A stretch of DNA of 64,000 nucleotides from Coprinellus micaceus (GCA_951394405.1 OX596344.1:682001-746000), one strand, 5' to 3'; positions 34,512 through 45,477 are shown, counted from the stretch's first letter. Notes: a model not told the origin generated them from the sequence alone. A program made the numbers and translations.

Positions 34512-37500
34512 CTACCCCACAAGCCTCAGTCGAACGACGGTCCTCTCGCCGGGGATAAAGGGGTGGCTCTTGTCCGCGAAGACAGCGATCTCCAACTCTC
34601 CCTCCATGACACGATGGTACGAGAGGACCTCCTTGAGCAGAAACTTCTGAGGTTCGCCTTGATTAGCATCCTCAAGAGCCTCCTCCTTGGCCTCGTGTTT
34701 GGCCTTCGTTTCCGATCCCAGGGCACTACCCTTCGCTTTACCTTGACCTTCCCCGTCTTCCTTCCCTTGCTCGCCACATTCTTTCCCGGCATTTGGGCCC
34801 TTCTCAGCTTTGCTACCTGTCACAGGCACGGGGATGGGGACGGGGATGGGAACACGGACTCTCACTGGTTGCCTCCAACACACGAATCTCGTTACGATCC
34901 CGTTGTTGAACATAGTCAACCACTTCTTCTCCGAATACTGCACCATCGCCGAGCTCCCAACTTCTCTCTGAATCGACGCGACCGTACTCTCAACCTGCGC
35001 CTTGCGTTTCTGGGCCACCAGCAAATCAGGCGCCACCAGCGTGAACTCGCCGTCGAAGATGAATATCGAAAGGGAAGGTGTCGACCCGGGCGGTTGGTGA
35101 GCGAAGTGCATTGTCTGGGCGTCGAAGAAGTTCTTGGCGAGTTTACGGAGGTTGGCGAGCAATCCAGCCAGGTTCTTGTATTCGGGATAGGGTGTAGGCG
35201 GGCGAGGAGGAACGAGAGGCCGCTCAACTTTGAGGCGGTTGCGTAGGGCTGGAATCTTGATCGAGAGTGGGGCCGACAGGCTGGGGGACGGGGTTGTAGC
35301 CCGTTCAGCCCGTTCAGCCCGTTCAGCTTCGAGAATGACTTGTTGACGGAGATTACGGCGCTTCAGGCGCCAGTCTTGCAGTCGGCATTGCCGACAGTAA
35401 GGGTATTTGGATTGCGGGCTTACGAGCATACCGCAGTCGAAGCTGAGGCAACGTTCGTCCTCACGCTTCATCTGACCACACTGTTAGCAAAAATTAGGGA
35501 CCGAAAGGCAACCCACTCACGGCAAAAGCATCTGGCCCAACAATCTCGTGTCTATATTCCTTCGGAGCTTGCTTCTTCGACGAGCCACGGCGGGAGCGGC
35601 TCTTGTGGCTATCCTTGGATCGTGTACGGCACCTGTTGCAGAGCTTCCACGGATACTCTTCCACTGAAGGGACGACAAAAGAACAATCTCTGGCAGAGCA
35701 GACGCGTGCTCCGGTAATGAGGGTGTGGCCTGGGACATCGTCGTCGAAGGGCTCTATATCGACCTGTTCCGCGGTGAGAAAAGTGATCATGGCGTTGAAA
35801 GGGAATATGCACACCTTGACTGGTGAGGGCCTTGAGGCCCTTGGGACGGCCCCAACCTCCTTCAGATGCTCCTCAAGCTCGAGGTCTAGCTGTATATGTC
35901 GCCCCTGGAGATTCTGCCTCTTGCGCTGGTATCCTCTCGCAGACGCACGGCAGACGACACAGGATTTCCAGTGGTAACCGACGGGGAGAATTTGATTGCA
36001 ACGAGGCCCAGAGCACGTCCGCATCCCACTACTGTTGTCTACTTCGGACTCCGGCTCGATATCAGGCGTGGTGGTTGGCGTCGTTTGGCCAGTGGACGAC
36101 ACATCGTCGTCTTCTTCCACAGGAGTAGGACTTGATGTTACTGGAGGAGGATTTGACGGGTCCTCTTCGACGGGGCTGGTGGAAAGGAGCGATGTCCCCG
36201 AGGGGGGGGACAATGGCCTGGGTTCTGTCGACGAGCTCGACGATCCATCGGATTTAGAACGGGATCGAGGTGGAATACGAATCTTCAAACCTGTGCGTTT
36301 CGGGTTCGGAGGTACCTAAAATTTGCGTTAGGCGGGGTTCAGAATGCATTCGATCATTTGCTGTACCTGTGGCTCTTCTGGCTCCGTCAACTCGTTCTCG
36401 CTATCATCTTCACCCTCTTCGCCATTGTCGCTTCCTCCTTCGCTATCGCTCTGGGGTAGCTCCGTCAGTTCACTGTCCCATCCCTCAACGTTCCGTTCCC
36501 CGTTGTCTGAAAGGTCGGACGGTGGTGATCCTGATGTGCTAGTGGTGTGTTTCCGCAGTGTCTCGCGGAAGTTGAATTCATCGTGCTCTTCGTTCTTGTC
36601 TGCCCAGCTCACAGCCTTCTTCTTCCCGTCCAGCTGCGGCCGAGTCTCTGCCACGGACTGAGAATGCCTTCTCTTCCACGCCTTTGAGATGCAGGACATA
36701 CACCTCGTCCCGGGAGACGTCGTGGGGAGTGCGTTCTGGCATTCCGGTTCGGAACATGTCCTCGATTCGGAGGAGGATGCTGCTGCGTTTGGGGGAGGGT
36801 GCAATGGTCGACGCGTCGGGAGAGGCGGTGCCGTGGCTGTCGGTACAGCCTTTGGTCTGGAAGGAAGAGGGGGTGCCGCTGAGGAAATAGAGGCTGGGTG
36901 AGTATTCGAAGCTGCATCTCCGTTCGTCTCTGGAGGTAGGTCAAAGGCATAGGAGACCTTTCTCCGCTTGTTGGCGGGCTGGACGACGGCAGAAGGGAGA
37001 CTGGGGTTGGCCGTGCGTCTAGAGGGCAGAGGAGGGGGTTTCACGTCCGTGGGCGTTGCGTTTCCAGAGTCTGGATAGGATAGATCCTCCTAGAATGCTA
37101 GTTAGTTAGGGTTGCAGCTTAGCGGCTGAGCCCATACCTCCAGATACTCAAGGTCAATCACATCGGCTTCGCCGTCATCATCAGAGGATGGCTGACATAA
37201 ATGTATCAGTCAACGAGGCATTCATCTCGACAGGAAACACACCTTCAGAAGGGCTTGAAGTGCAATATCTGCATCGATATCAGGATCCACTTTACATGCA
37301 GCTGGAGGCAGTGTGGGACAGAGTGGCGAGGGGCCTGCCGGTGGAACCGCTCGCTGTGCTCCAGAAGTCTGCACCTGGGGCAGTGGGCGTTGCACGCGGC
37401 TTGGCAGAGGCGGTGGTGGTGGGCGACGGAACGGAAGAGGGGGTGGAACGCGTCCCACAGGTCCTGCCGGACCTGGCACAGCGCGTGAAGGGAGTGGCGG

Positions 37501-38463
37501 GGCTGCCTGGTATTTCCTATCCCTCGCTAGGAGTTGGGCTGGGGTCAGAACCGTCGACAGTTCTGGCCGTCTGGGTACATTCCGAGCACGACATGTCCTG
37601 CATCGGAGGTGGGGGTACTCCATAGGAAGGATGACAGTGCAATTCATGGCGGCACATAGCCGACGCTCTGGGCTTTGCAATGAAGGTTCAACTTTGACAG
37701 CCGGCTGGGGATACATGAGTGGCACTGAACATGAAGCTTCAAGGCGACGTACTGCGGGTAGAATGGGTTGAAATACCGCCGCATTGCCTCGTCCCTGCGT
37801 GAAAGATACGATCAGGTGGATGCTGAGACATGGTGGAGTCTAATACGCACGGTAACTTCACGATAGTTGTATATTGTCCGCATAGGTAGAGGGGGGACAG
37901 TCTGTACCCCGACCATGGGGTGCATTGCCGTTCCCTGAAATCCTGCCTGTTCGTCCGGCTCTTGTTTTACGACCATACCGTGCGACGCAGGCATACGACG
38001 GGGCGCCTATTCGAACAGCTGTGAGAACCAACACACCACGGTTAGGTTCGTAAGCGCTCACCGCTCCAAATACAGCCCCGGCGGTGCTGAACATCATCTC
38101 GACTTCAACAGCAGGTGCTTTGCACGGTATAGCGAAACACGAGGCTTTCACGTTGTAATCGATGACAACGAGGACTGATCCATATTTCGTCAGGATACCT
38201 GAAAAAAGGCGAAAATTCGCACAAACCATGAAGTATTGCCTGAAGTCGGGTTTCGAGATAAACGGTGGCCTGGTAGCCGCCCAAGCGCTTGTCGACGTGG
38301 TTCTGTCAGGGTTCGCGTCCAGCAAAAAAAATTCCACAATCGAGATCAATCTGCGTAATTCGCCCCTGAGCTTATCCAATTTAGTCGTGACGTGGGGGTC
38401 GCGTAATATCCGGGGTTTGCAACCGGGTGCATTATAGGCCTTGGGTTGAACTTCCATCTTCAT
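34512..38463 (-). CDS. Large protein with five Cx4C-x12-14-CxxC zinc-knuckle-like repeats
   Basis: A minus-strand gene of about eight exons and roughly 1,200 residues, from ATG 38463 to TAG 34514-34512. Junctions near 38055, 37850, 37760, 37240, 37140, 36360 and 35520 are all GT-AG in consistent phase. Five modules share C-x4-C-x12 or 14-C-x2-C followed by basic residues, at about 37588-37656, 36691-36756, 35950-36015, 35629-35700 and 35385-35450. Examples are CAAMNC...CRTC, CSGPRC...CVVC and CSARDC...CNRC. Between them lie long Pro/Ser/acidic linkers (PPLPSRR repeats; DSEGGSDNGEEGEDDSE) and a basic nuclear-localisation-like KRRK. The N-terminal exon and the C-terminal part both contain a segment with a hydrophobic strand then an Ala/Val-Glu helix (YGSVLVVIDYNV; DGEFTLVAPDLLV), possibly a duplicated domain. 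Nuclear DNA or RNA binding is plausible but is inference. The start codon is 12 bp from that of the divergent NTPase gene. Confidence 0.75.
35385..35450 (-). repeat. Cys module 5 of the five-repeat protein
   Basis: C-x4-C-x12-C-x2-C, with MLVSPQSKYPY between the Cys pairs, followed by RLQDWRLKRRN. It starts the last exon, right after the intron ending near 35472. Confidence 0.7.
35629..35700 (-). repeat. Cys module 4 of the five-repeat protein
   Basis: C-x4-C-x14-C-x2-C, the only copy with a 14-residue centre (FVVPSVEEYPWKL), followed by RTRSKDSHKSRSRR. Confidence 0.7.
35950..36015 (-). repeat. Cys module 3 of the five-repeat protein
   Basis: C-x4-C-x12-C-x2-C, with ILPVGYHWKS between the Cys pairs, followed by RASARGYQRKRQ. 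Confidence 0.7.
36691..36756 (-). repeat. Cys module 2 of the five-repeat protein
   Basis: C-x4-C-x12-C-x2-C, with ALPTTSPGTR between the Cys pairs, followed by SKAWKRRH. Confidence 0.7.
37588..37656 (-). repeat. Cys module 1 of the five-repeat protein
   Basis: C-x4-C-x12-C-x2-C followed by R-A-R, with an LP dipeptide after the second Cys (LPMEYPHLR). The most N-terminal of five copies. Confidence 0.7.
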
Positions 38464-38475
38464 TTCGAGAGGAGA

Positions 38476-41434
38476 ATGTGTCTGGAGAGGCTGGGGATGT
38501 CAGTGAGTGCTCTTTCTCAATGCTACGCGATGGTCACTCAAACAAGCACCCACAACTGGCTGACAGTGACGAATGACGATGAAATCTCGAAACGAGTGGC
38601 CAAATTCGACGTCAATATCCTTGAGGAGGCCTCTTACATCCTCTGGCACCTATGGAAGGAGAGATACAGGGGATACGAGACCCTGCAGGCGTGCATTACA
38701 GCCCTCTCTGTCAATGTCGGTCTGTACAACAGCCTGAAGCAAGCCCACGCATGTCGAAGATATGATGCAATTCAAGACTGGAGTACGTAGGCCTCGCTGG
38801 CACTTCATATCTGAATTAATGTTTCTGTAGACGCCAGTCCAGAGCCCGCGGTACGGAATGACGGTGTGATTGAGGAAGGCATACAGGACTTCCTTAGCGA
38901 GATTCAACCATCTCTGACGCGACTTGTCGCAGGGGAGGTCTCGTTTTCCTTATGGCGACCTACCATTGGCGGAAGATTTCAACAGCATCTCGAGGACCTC
39001 CAGATACCCTGCATCAAGGGCAGGCCAAACCTCCTCCTCCACGACCTTGGCTCATTTGGACACGACGAGACGCTTAGGGAACGCCTCCACAACATATTCA
39101 TGCCCTCGAACCACACTTTCCTCGTCAACACGTCCGGGTCGGGGAAGACGCGTCTATTACTCGAGGGCCTGTGCGAGAACTGGGGGTTCTACTTCACCTC
39201 GCTCATCGACTCGAGCATGCTCGGCTCCAGCGACGTGCAGAACGCGATTCGGACACGCGTACCCGACTCGCCGACCTTCCACCCCAACCTGCCCCCAGCG
39301 GGATCCGCCACGTACGAGGCGTCGCTCGACGCCAACCGCAAGATCGCGAGCCGCGTCTTCCGACAAATCTTCCTCGCCCGGCTATACGTCTTCCATTCAT
39401 TCGCCCAACTCATGAGGGCACGCGGTGGTGATCATCAGCCATACAAGACGCGCTGGCTGTTCCTCCAGCTCCAGCCCTCAGCCGTCCACCCGCACGTCTG
39501 GGACATCTTCGACGACCTGTCGTGCAAGCTCTCCCGGGGCTCCGACGCGTTTATCAACTCACGAACCACGGAACTCCTCACATCCATCCGAAGCCTGTGT
39601 TCCACCCCCGATACCCCTATGACGCCGCTCTTCTGCGTTCTCGATGAAGCGCAATACGCCGCCACCCAGCTCCAAACTTCCTTCCGCTCCGACCACAACG
39701 GCGCCCATCGCCCAATCCTTCGAGAAATTGTGCGGGCCTGGGAGAGTCAGTCCAGTGGCAGAGGCGTGTTCATGGTCGTTGCTGGGACAGGCATTTCGAA
39801 GGATGTAGTCGACCAGGCGATGGCCTCCGCCATTATGAAGGACTCAAGATACCGTTGGTGCTCTGATACGGGCGCTTTTGATCATATTGATATCCAGGAA
39901 GCGTACTTGAGAAAGTATCTTCCACCAAAATACCTTGAAGAGGACGCAGGGAAGCGTCTTCTCGAGCGGGTGTGGTACTGGTTGCATGGCAGGTGAGCAC
40001 CCTCCTAGTAGGCGCCTGTCGTCATGCTCATTTCACGGGTCAGGCATCGGTTTACGGCTGGATACGTCTCCGAATTGCTCATAGATGGCTTCAAGCAACC
40101 CCACGCACTCCTGAACGCCTATATACACCATTTTTCTGGATTTTCGGTCACCGACGGACTCTCCTACATAGAACCACAACAAGAACCCCTTCCCGTCCTG
40201 TCACAGTATAAACTTGACTTTTCCAAACTCAACAAGCGTATGTCTCCATTCCCCTCTCTGTACCCTCTCTAACATTTGTATGACAGGCGACGACATGCTA
40301 TCCACAATTCACCAACTAAGCGCCCACTACCTCATGCGCTCCACCTTCCCCAATGCACTCGGAAAAGACGAAGAGGCTTATGTCGAATACGGCTTCGCTC
40401 GATTCGCTGACTCTTCCACCAAAACGGTCGTCGTTGACGAACCCCTCGTCCTCCTCGCTGCCACATACTGGCTCAACAAAACCACCGCCACCCGCGGCTT
40501 GACATGCTACAAGTACTTTGCAAATAAGATACGGAACCATGACCCTCTCTCGAACGGGTTCGAGAATTATATCGCATTCTGTCTCGACCTCGCATTCTCC
40601 TCTTCCCGCGTGCGTTGCGTGAAAGATGTGTTCACGTTCCATGGTGGGGCGCCGGCCTGGGCAGACCTCCCTTTCGAACTCGTCTCCCTTCACCGCACTA
40701 CCCTCGACTCCATAGAGCAGAGCCCTGTGCGCCACTTCGACTTCTCCGGGCCCTCCCTCACGCTCGGCGTGAACGCCAAGACCCCCGAAGAGACGACGGC
40801 GTGGCTCGATTGCCGGAAGGATGCAGCGATGTGTTTTCCGCATACGAGCATGGGCCCGGACATGGTGCTAGTGCTGAGGCTAGGTGATGGAACGCTCCTG
40901 TGGGTTGCCGTGCAGGCGAAATATACCCAGGGCAGAAATGGATCGATTACGAGGCCCTTGTTGAGGCAAGCCATGAAGAGCGTGACCCCGGCGCTCTTTT
41001 TTGTGGATAAGGTAAGTTCTGCCTTCACTAAGTTTGTCGACATGAGGCTGATTGACGCATGTGCATAGGAGGGAAAGAAATACTCCCCGTCCAGCCATCC
41101 CGATCTCTTTGACCGCACACAGACGCTCCTCAAATCGCTCCCCAACCGCCGCTTAGATGCTGGAGCCTGCAGCCTCCTTCGCGTCATCGTATCCTTCCCC
41201 GCGGACGTGAACCTCAAACGGTGCTTGAACGAAGACCCTGATACCGAAGGTCATCCCATCGCCACGCTGAACATGGAGCTGATCAAGCAGCTGACAAGGA
41301 AGATGTCCCCTGTGGATTATTTGCAAGTGCTGCAGGATCCTTTGTTGAAGGAGGGAGCGAAGAAGAGAAGGAGGAAGGACGAGGAGGTCGGTGGGAGTGG
41401 GAAGAAAGTGAAGAAGATTAGGATCAAGATCTAG
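38476..41434 (+). CDS. Crinkler-like P-loop NTPase with PD-(D/E)XK-type C-terminus
   Basis: Five exons (38476-38782, 38831-39992, 40044-40237, 40287-41011, 41069-41434) encode about 917 residues. Residues 1-100 form a helical N-terminal region. The NTPase has a Walker A-like NTSGSGKT near residue 202 (first Gly replaced), followed by RLLLEGLCENWGFYFTSLID, and Walker B LFCVLDEAQ near 372, then VFMVVAGTG. A helical middle (AGYVSELLIDGF) may be the winged helix of this class. Near residues 744-768, GPDMVLVLRLG is followed by LWVAVQAKY. That spacing of PD and Q-x-K fits a PD-(D/E)XK nuclease core with Gln in place of Glu. The C-terminus is Lys/Arg-rich (KKRRRKDEE, KKVKKIRIKI), a likely nuclear signal. 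The order NTPase, helical domain, nuclease matches Crinkler-type effector/conflict proteins that are numerous in basidiomycetes. There is no signal peptide and no oomycete LFLAK header. The frame is intact. Target and biological role are unknown. Confidence 0.82.
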
Positions 41435-41643
41435 GGGACCACGATATGTTGTTGTACTAAGGGAAACTGTACTCGTTTGTATATTACCATTAGCCTATAC
41501 CACACAAAGATGCCATGCGGAAAAACGGCTCATCACATCATGGGCGCTTAAACGGAGCTTGGATCAGATACCGACAGAAAATGAAATCGAGTTGCGCGTG
41601 CGCATGGTGCATATCTAAGAAGCGTCCAACGGCGTGCCTGGGT

Positions 41644-42276
41644 CTACGGCTCCTCGAATCCTACAAAATTCTCGAATCCCTTTTCAATGCCCTCCACAAC
41701 CCCTCCAACGACGCCCGGTGTCGCAGTGGGTGATGAAGTTGGAACGTTTAAATTCTCCTTCGCCTCTGCACCCTCCACCAGAACCTTCACGGCGCTCCCC
41801 GTCTCCTTCGCTGCCACTGACGACAGGCTTGCTGGTGGCACATAGTTCCGCACCGCAAGCGCAATGGCTGACGCCAGCTCATTCGACGGCATACCCAACG
41901 CCTCCGCCAACTCGTTGATCTTCTCCTCCACCCCATGCTCCGTTGGCTTCCCGTCCCTTGTTTGGCCTGCTGTTGCGTATGCGTCTTGTACCACGGGCGG
42001 TCGACGTCCCAGCGCCAGGTTCCACCATCCCCCGACTTCGTGTTTGTGTTGGACGGTGCGATACGCGTAGAACGCCGTCAGAAGTGTGGTGAGGGCGACC
42101 AAAATATAGATGAATCTGTGTAGGCTGGTATTCTCGAACGGTAGAGAGACATCTGTGCGGATGGGTTTGCCACGACGAGGAGGAGGAAGGTTCTCCTTGG
42201 TGGTATTTGGAGACTGGCTGCCAGAGGATGTTTCCGCAGAGCTACGTCTCTCTCGTGTGCCTGTAACATGCTCCAT
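41644..42276 (-). CDS. Small single-pass membrane protein, unknown
   Basis: A single exon of about 210 residues. The N-terminus is polar with a PPPRRGKPIR basic patch. One membrane helix (FIYILVALTTLLTAFYAY) sits near residue 60, followed by HKHEVGGWWNLALGRRPP. A helical segment (EEKINELAEALGMPSNELASAIALAVRNYVPP) and a Ser/Thr/Gly-rich tail ending in FENFVGFEEP complete it. The start is ATG 42276, because a TATA box lies 58 bp upstream and an earlier in-frame ATG (42369) is upstream of that box. I recognise this layout only from unnamed agaricomycete proteins. Topology and partner are unknown. Confidence 0.7.
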   Translation of the reverse strand: MEHVTGTRERRSSAETSSGSQSPNTTKENLPPPRRGKPIRTDVSLPFENTSLHRFIYILVALTTLLTAFYAYRTVQHKHEVGGWWNLALGRRPPVVQDAYATAGQTRDGKPTEHGVEEKINELAEALGMPSNELASAIALAVRNYVPPASLSSVAAKETGSAVKVLVEGAEAKENLNVPTSSPTATPGVVGGVVEGIEKGFENFVGFEEP

Positions 42277-42333
42277 GGTCGTGTGGTAGGTGAACGGTAG
42301 ATGAACGTAGATTACCTCCTCTTCGTGAAACCA

Positions 42334-42339
42334 TTTATA
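42334..42339 (-). promoter_or_regulatory. TATA box of the membrane-protein gene
   Basis: TATAAA on the minus strand, 58 bp upstream of ATG 42276. It decides the start in favour of that ATG over the in-frame ATG at 42369. Confidence 0.5.
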
Positions 42340-42499
42340 TGACACCAGAACGGTGGAGTTGGAGGTCAATGAGTTTCGTCATGGAACTGGCTCTGAGCTA
42401 TGACGCAACCGAACTGGGTGGCAGTGCCTTTGCCACGCGACCAGCCCGGGATGGGCGCCTGTTTCGGGATCATTGTGGTTCATTCCTTCCCATCTGACC

Positions 42500-43430
42500 A
42501 TGCCCACCTCGTCTTGTGCCATCACCTCCATCGACGGGAGCAACCATCCCAGAGCTGCTACCACAGTTGTACGAGAGATATTTCGATCTTGTGTCCGTTT
42601 GCAATCTCAACAAAGTAGCCTACAACTTGGTCGACCCTTTCTCGAAACACGACCCCATGGCTCAACTAATCCGCCGCGCCAAGTCTGGCAACGACTGGAC
42701 GTCCAACGAACTCGCTGCGTACAACATCACAGTAGCCTTTCAAGACGCTGCCACCTTCTTCGAGACGCCGGATCTACCCTAGCCAGCCGTGAATCCAAAT
42801 GTGCTCACCACTTTGGAATACCGCGATGCCCCTGATGACGACACCTACAGGCTCCTGAGGAATTTGGACCTCGCTACGGCCCAAGTGCCAGCGGATGAAT
42901 CTGCTGTTGACGATTTCGCAGTGCTCCTGTTGCGTGCACTTGGCTATGAACCGAGAGGAAGGACCCTGAGGACCAGGAAAGACTTGATCCTTCTCGTTTG
43001 TGGCGAGAACAGGCTTGCTGAAATCGACGTGTGCCTGGTTGACGAAGAAGAAATTTTACTCCTCATCCAGGAAGACAAGCGGTACATGGCTCCAGAAGAC
43101 CCTGAAGCACAACTCATCGGAAGGCCATCGCTGCGTTCGCCACAAACAATCGGACCCGCGTACACACCTTAGGCCTTCCTCCCCTGCCAATCGAAGGTCA
43201 TCGCTGGCATCACTCTATGGCGGGCACTTCGCCTGTCTTCTACAAAATCAATGTTTCGGCGGAACTGGTGACCACTGTTGGCGGCGGTGCGTATCCCAGC
43301 ACACAGACCGTTGTCTATGCACATCTTCCTGTTGTACCAAGACCTCTACGCCGCTCAAGTGAAGGTATGAATCCGCTGGACAATAATTATCCTGTCTTGT
43401 TATGAGGCGTTCAAGAAATTTGTGAACTAG
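42500..43430 (+). pseudogene. Decayed member of a multicopy agaricomycete family with nuclease-like motif
   Basis: The segment reads, in pieces, as a protein family that I know from many agaricomycete genomes: YERYFDLVSVCNLNKVAYNL, then NELAAYNITVAFQDAATFF, then NPNVLTTLEYRDAPDDDTYR, then AVDDFAVLLLRALGYEPRG, then LVCGENRLAEIDVCLVDEEE with LLIQEDKRY, then AFATNNRTRV, then GTSPVFYKINVSAELVTTVGG. The chain is broken by a frame change near the presumed ATG 42500, an in-frame TAG at about 42781-42783 where homologues read through, a frameshift near 43120, a local shift near 43195 and another near 43380. The end matches at a TAG near 43428-43430. The IDVCL...IQEDK part resembles a D...E-x-D-K nuclease core, but that is inference. 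A functional gene is excluded by the number of breaks. Confidence 0.72.
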
Positions 43431-44069
43431 GTACCGCTTTTCGTTGCAAGGTGTGTGGTGTAACTTACAATGAACTTTTTCAAAACTAACTCGTTTTTCT
43501 TAATGTGCACGAGCAGTTTACCCTTGCGAAGTATCCACGCTAGGTAGGACTCGGTTCTGGGTGACGGATGATGATTAACAAAACACACCTCCGTTATTCT
43601 CTATCCCTGAACTTATCAGAGGACGATGAGTATCTGACTACAGAAATGGCACTGAATTATAGTCGAAGTAATACCCTCCCCCCGAAAAAGTGGTGCCCCT
43701 GGGCGATTTGTGGGTCGGTGGCGCGTCGTGTGCCCAAGCTTGAGCAGGCTACACAAGAGGTCATACCACGCAATTGTGATATTTTCACTCCTATGTCGAG
43801 AGCTCGAGTGTAATTATGGTGACAGGCTGATAAACCTTCTTGTCAGCAGAAGTGTAAACGCAGACGGATTGGGTACTTCTTACCTCTCTCCCAGTTCCTT
43901 TACTGCTGCGGAATTCTCGGAGACGGTCAGAGCGGATGTTTTGGCCGAAACGGACACATTCGAATCATGGCGACATCGCTGCTCACAGTCATGCATCATG
44001 ATTCGCACCGAGTGCGTATAAAGGCAAGCCTGAATCTCGCATTCCCCGCATCCTACGTTCCTCGACAAC
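43431..44069. other. Intergenic, GST-gene promoter at right
   Basis: No gene seen. The right end has TATAAA at 44017-44022 for the downstream gene. The left part follows the pseudogene and carries no recognised repeat. Confidence 0.4.
44017..44022 (+). promoter_or_regulatory. TATA box of the glutathionyl-hydroquinone reductase gene
   Basis: TATAAA within GCGTATAAAGGC, 48 bp before ATG 44070. Confidence 0.5.
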
Positions 44070-45477
44070 ATGTCAGCCAGAGACGCCACTGCCCAATCTG
44101 ACGTCGGCAAGCTGCCCACAGAGCCTGACGGTTCGTTCAAACGTGTAGCCTCCACCTTCCGTGATGTCATCGAACAGGGAGGGAACTTCGAGCCTGAACA
44201 TGGTACGCTCTCCCCCTGCCTCGAGGAGTCGGGCGCTAATCTCATACTGCCCCACGATATAGATCGATACCACCTCTACGTCTCATATTCATGCCGTTCG
44301 TACTGATCTTTTTCCGTTGCACTTGTTCCTGAACTCGGTCCTTCATAGCCTGGGCTACTCGAACTCTAATCGCGAGGAAACTGAAGGGTCTGGAGGACAT
44401 CATCTGTATGTTGCATTTCAGCCGAATTCTACGACAGGAGTCTTCTGACTTCATAAAACCATAGCCGTGACCATAGTGTCTCCCCGAATGGACGAGCACG
44501 GATGGCCATTCGCGTCTGTGGACCCCTATCCGGGTGCCGAGGCCGATCCACTCTACGGATCCAAGCACGTTAAGGACCTCTACCTAAAAGCGGATCCCAA
44601 CTTTGGTGGCAGGTCCGCCTTCTGACATTCCCCCCACATGCGGCTTCGGTCTCACAACCCAGCTAGGTTTACGGTCCCCATCTTATGGGACAAGAAGACC
44701 GAAACAGTCGTGAATAACGAGAGCTCTGAGATCATTCGTATCTTTAACAGTGGCTTCAACAACCTTCTCCCTGCAGATAAGGCGGCAGTTGACCTCTATC
44801 CGGAAGAGCTGCGCACAGAGATCGACGCGGTTAACGACTGGATCTATAATGGAATCAACAGTAGGTTCTAACATGGTATCGCTTGCAACCCCTCTCTGAT
44901 TTCCGTTCAGACGGAGTATACAGAGCGGGACTCTCGGTGTCCCAGCAAGCCTACGAGAAAGCCGTCCACGAAGTGTTCGATGCCCTTGATAGAGTTGAAA
45001 AACTCCTATACAGGAAGGACTACCTCGTGGGTGACCAGTTGACAGAAGCGGACATTCGACTCTTTGTCACGATCGTAAGCCCAAATCACTCCTTGCCTCG
45101 ATTGGCCACCTGAGAGCACCTAATTGTAGGTTCGCTTTGACCCTGTGTATCACGGGCACTACAAGTGCAACTTCCGGACCATCCGCGATGGGTATCCCGC
45201 TATCGATGCGTACGTCCTCCCCTTCTTCTTCTATCCCAAAAGCTGAAGGTATCTCCATCCAGATGGTTGAGGAAGCTGTACTGGACGGAGGATGCTTTCA
45301 AGTCATCTACCGACTTTGACCACATCAAAACGAGCTACCACTGGTCACAAACCAAGGTGAGTGGGCGTCCAGGCCATCAAATATGAATCTAAAGACACTC
45401 CGAATTAAAAAATCTCTCAGGTGAACCCCACGAGGATAATACCCGTGGGTCCTATCCCTGTGATTCGCCCATTGTAG
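44070..45477 (+). CDS. ECM4: Glutathionyl-hydroquinone reductase (Ecm4/GSTX family)
   Basis: This cytosolic xi-class glutathione transferase reduces glutathionyl-hydroquinones, a step in quinone detoxification and aromatic breakdown. A multi-exon gene of about 330 residues. The thioredoxin-fold N-terminus carries the catalytic CPWATRT, with Cys near residue 55 restored across an intron (TGC-C|CC). Then come VSPRMDEHGWPF, GSKHVKDLYLKADPNFGGR, FTVPILWDKKTETVVNNESSEIIR (cis-Pro and the Glu-Ser of the GSH site) and the helical C-terminal domain (YLVGDQLTEADIRLFVTIVRFDPVYHGHYKCN). It ends GPIPVIRPL. Family length and motif order match. In wood- and litter-decay fungi this family is expanded; the link to lignin aromatics is inference. 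Confidence 0.9.

Noticed and set aside
35300..35335. Tandem repeat of GTTCAGCCC as a possible microsatellite of interest
   Set aside because: It is coding and simply gives the ERAERAERA helix of the Cys-repeat protein.
37188..37771. Long plus-strand frames (145 and 152 codons) around 37.2-37.8 kb
   Set aside because: They lie antisense to the Pro-rich exon of the Cys-repeat gene. The minus-strand reading has a Cys module, splice signals and in-phase neighbours; the plus reading is low-complexity shadow sequence.
38162..38437. Plus-strand frame of 91 codons in front of the NTPase gene, considered as an extra 5' exon
   Set aside because: It overlaps the minus-strand first exon of the Cys-repeat gene, which splices in phase to the next exon. 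I found no donor and acceptor joining the plus frame to the NTPase. It remains a weaker alternative.
42277..42369. N-terminal extension of the small membrane protein starting at 42369
   Set aside because: The TATA box at 42334-42339 lies downstream of that ATG, so the transcript should begin after it.
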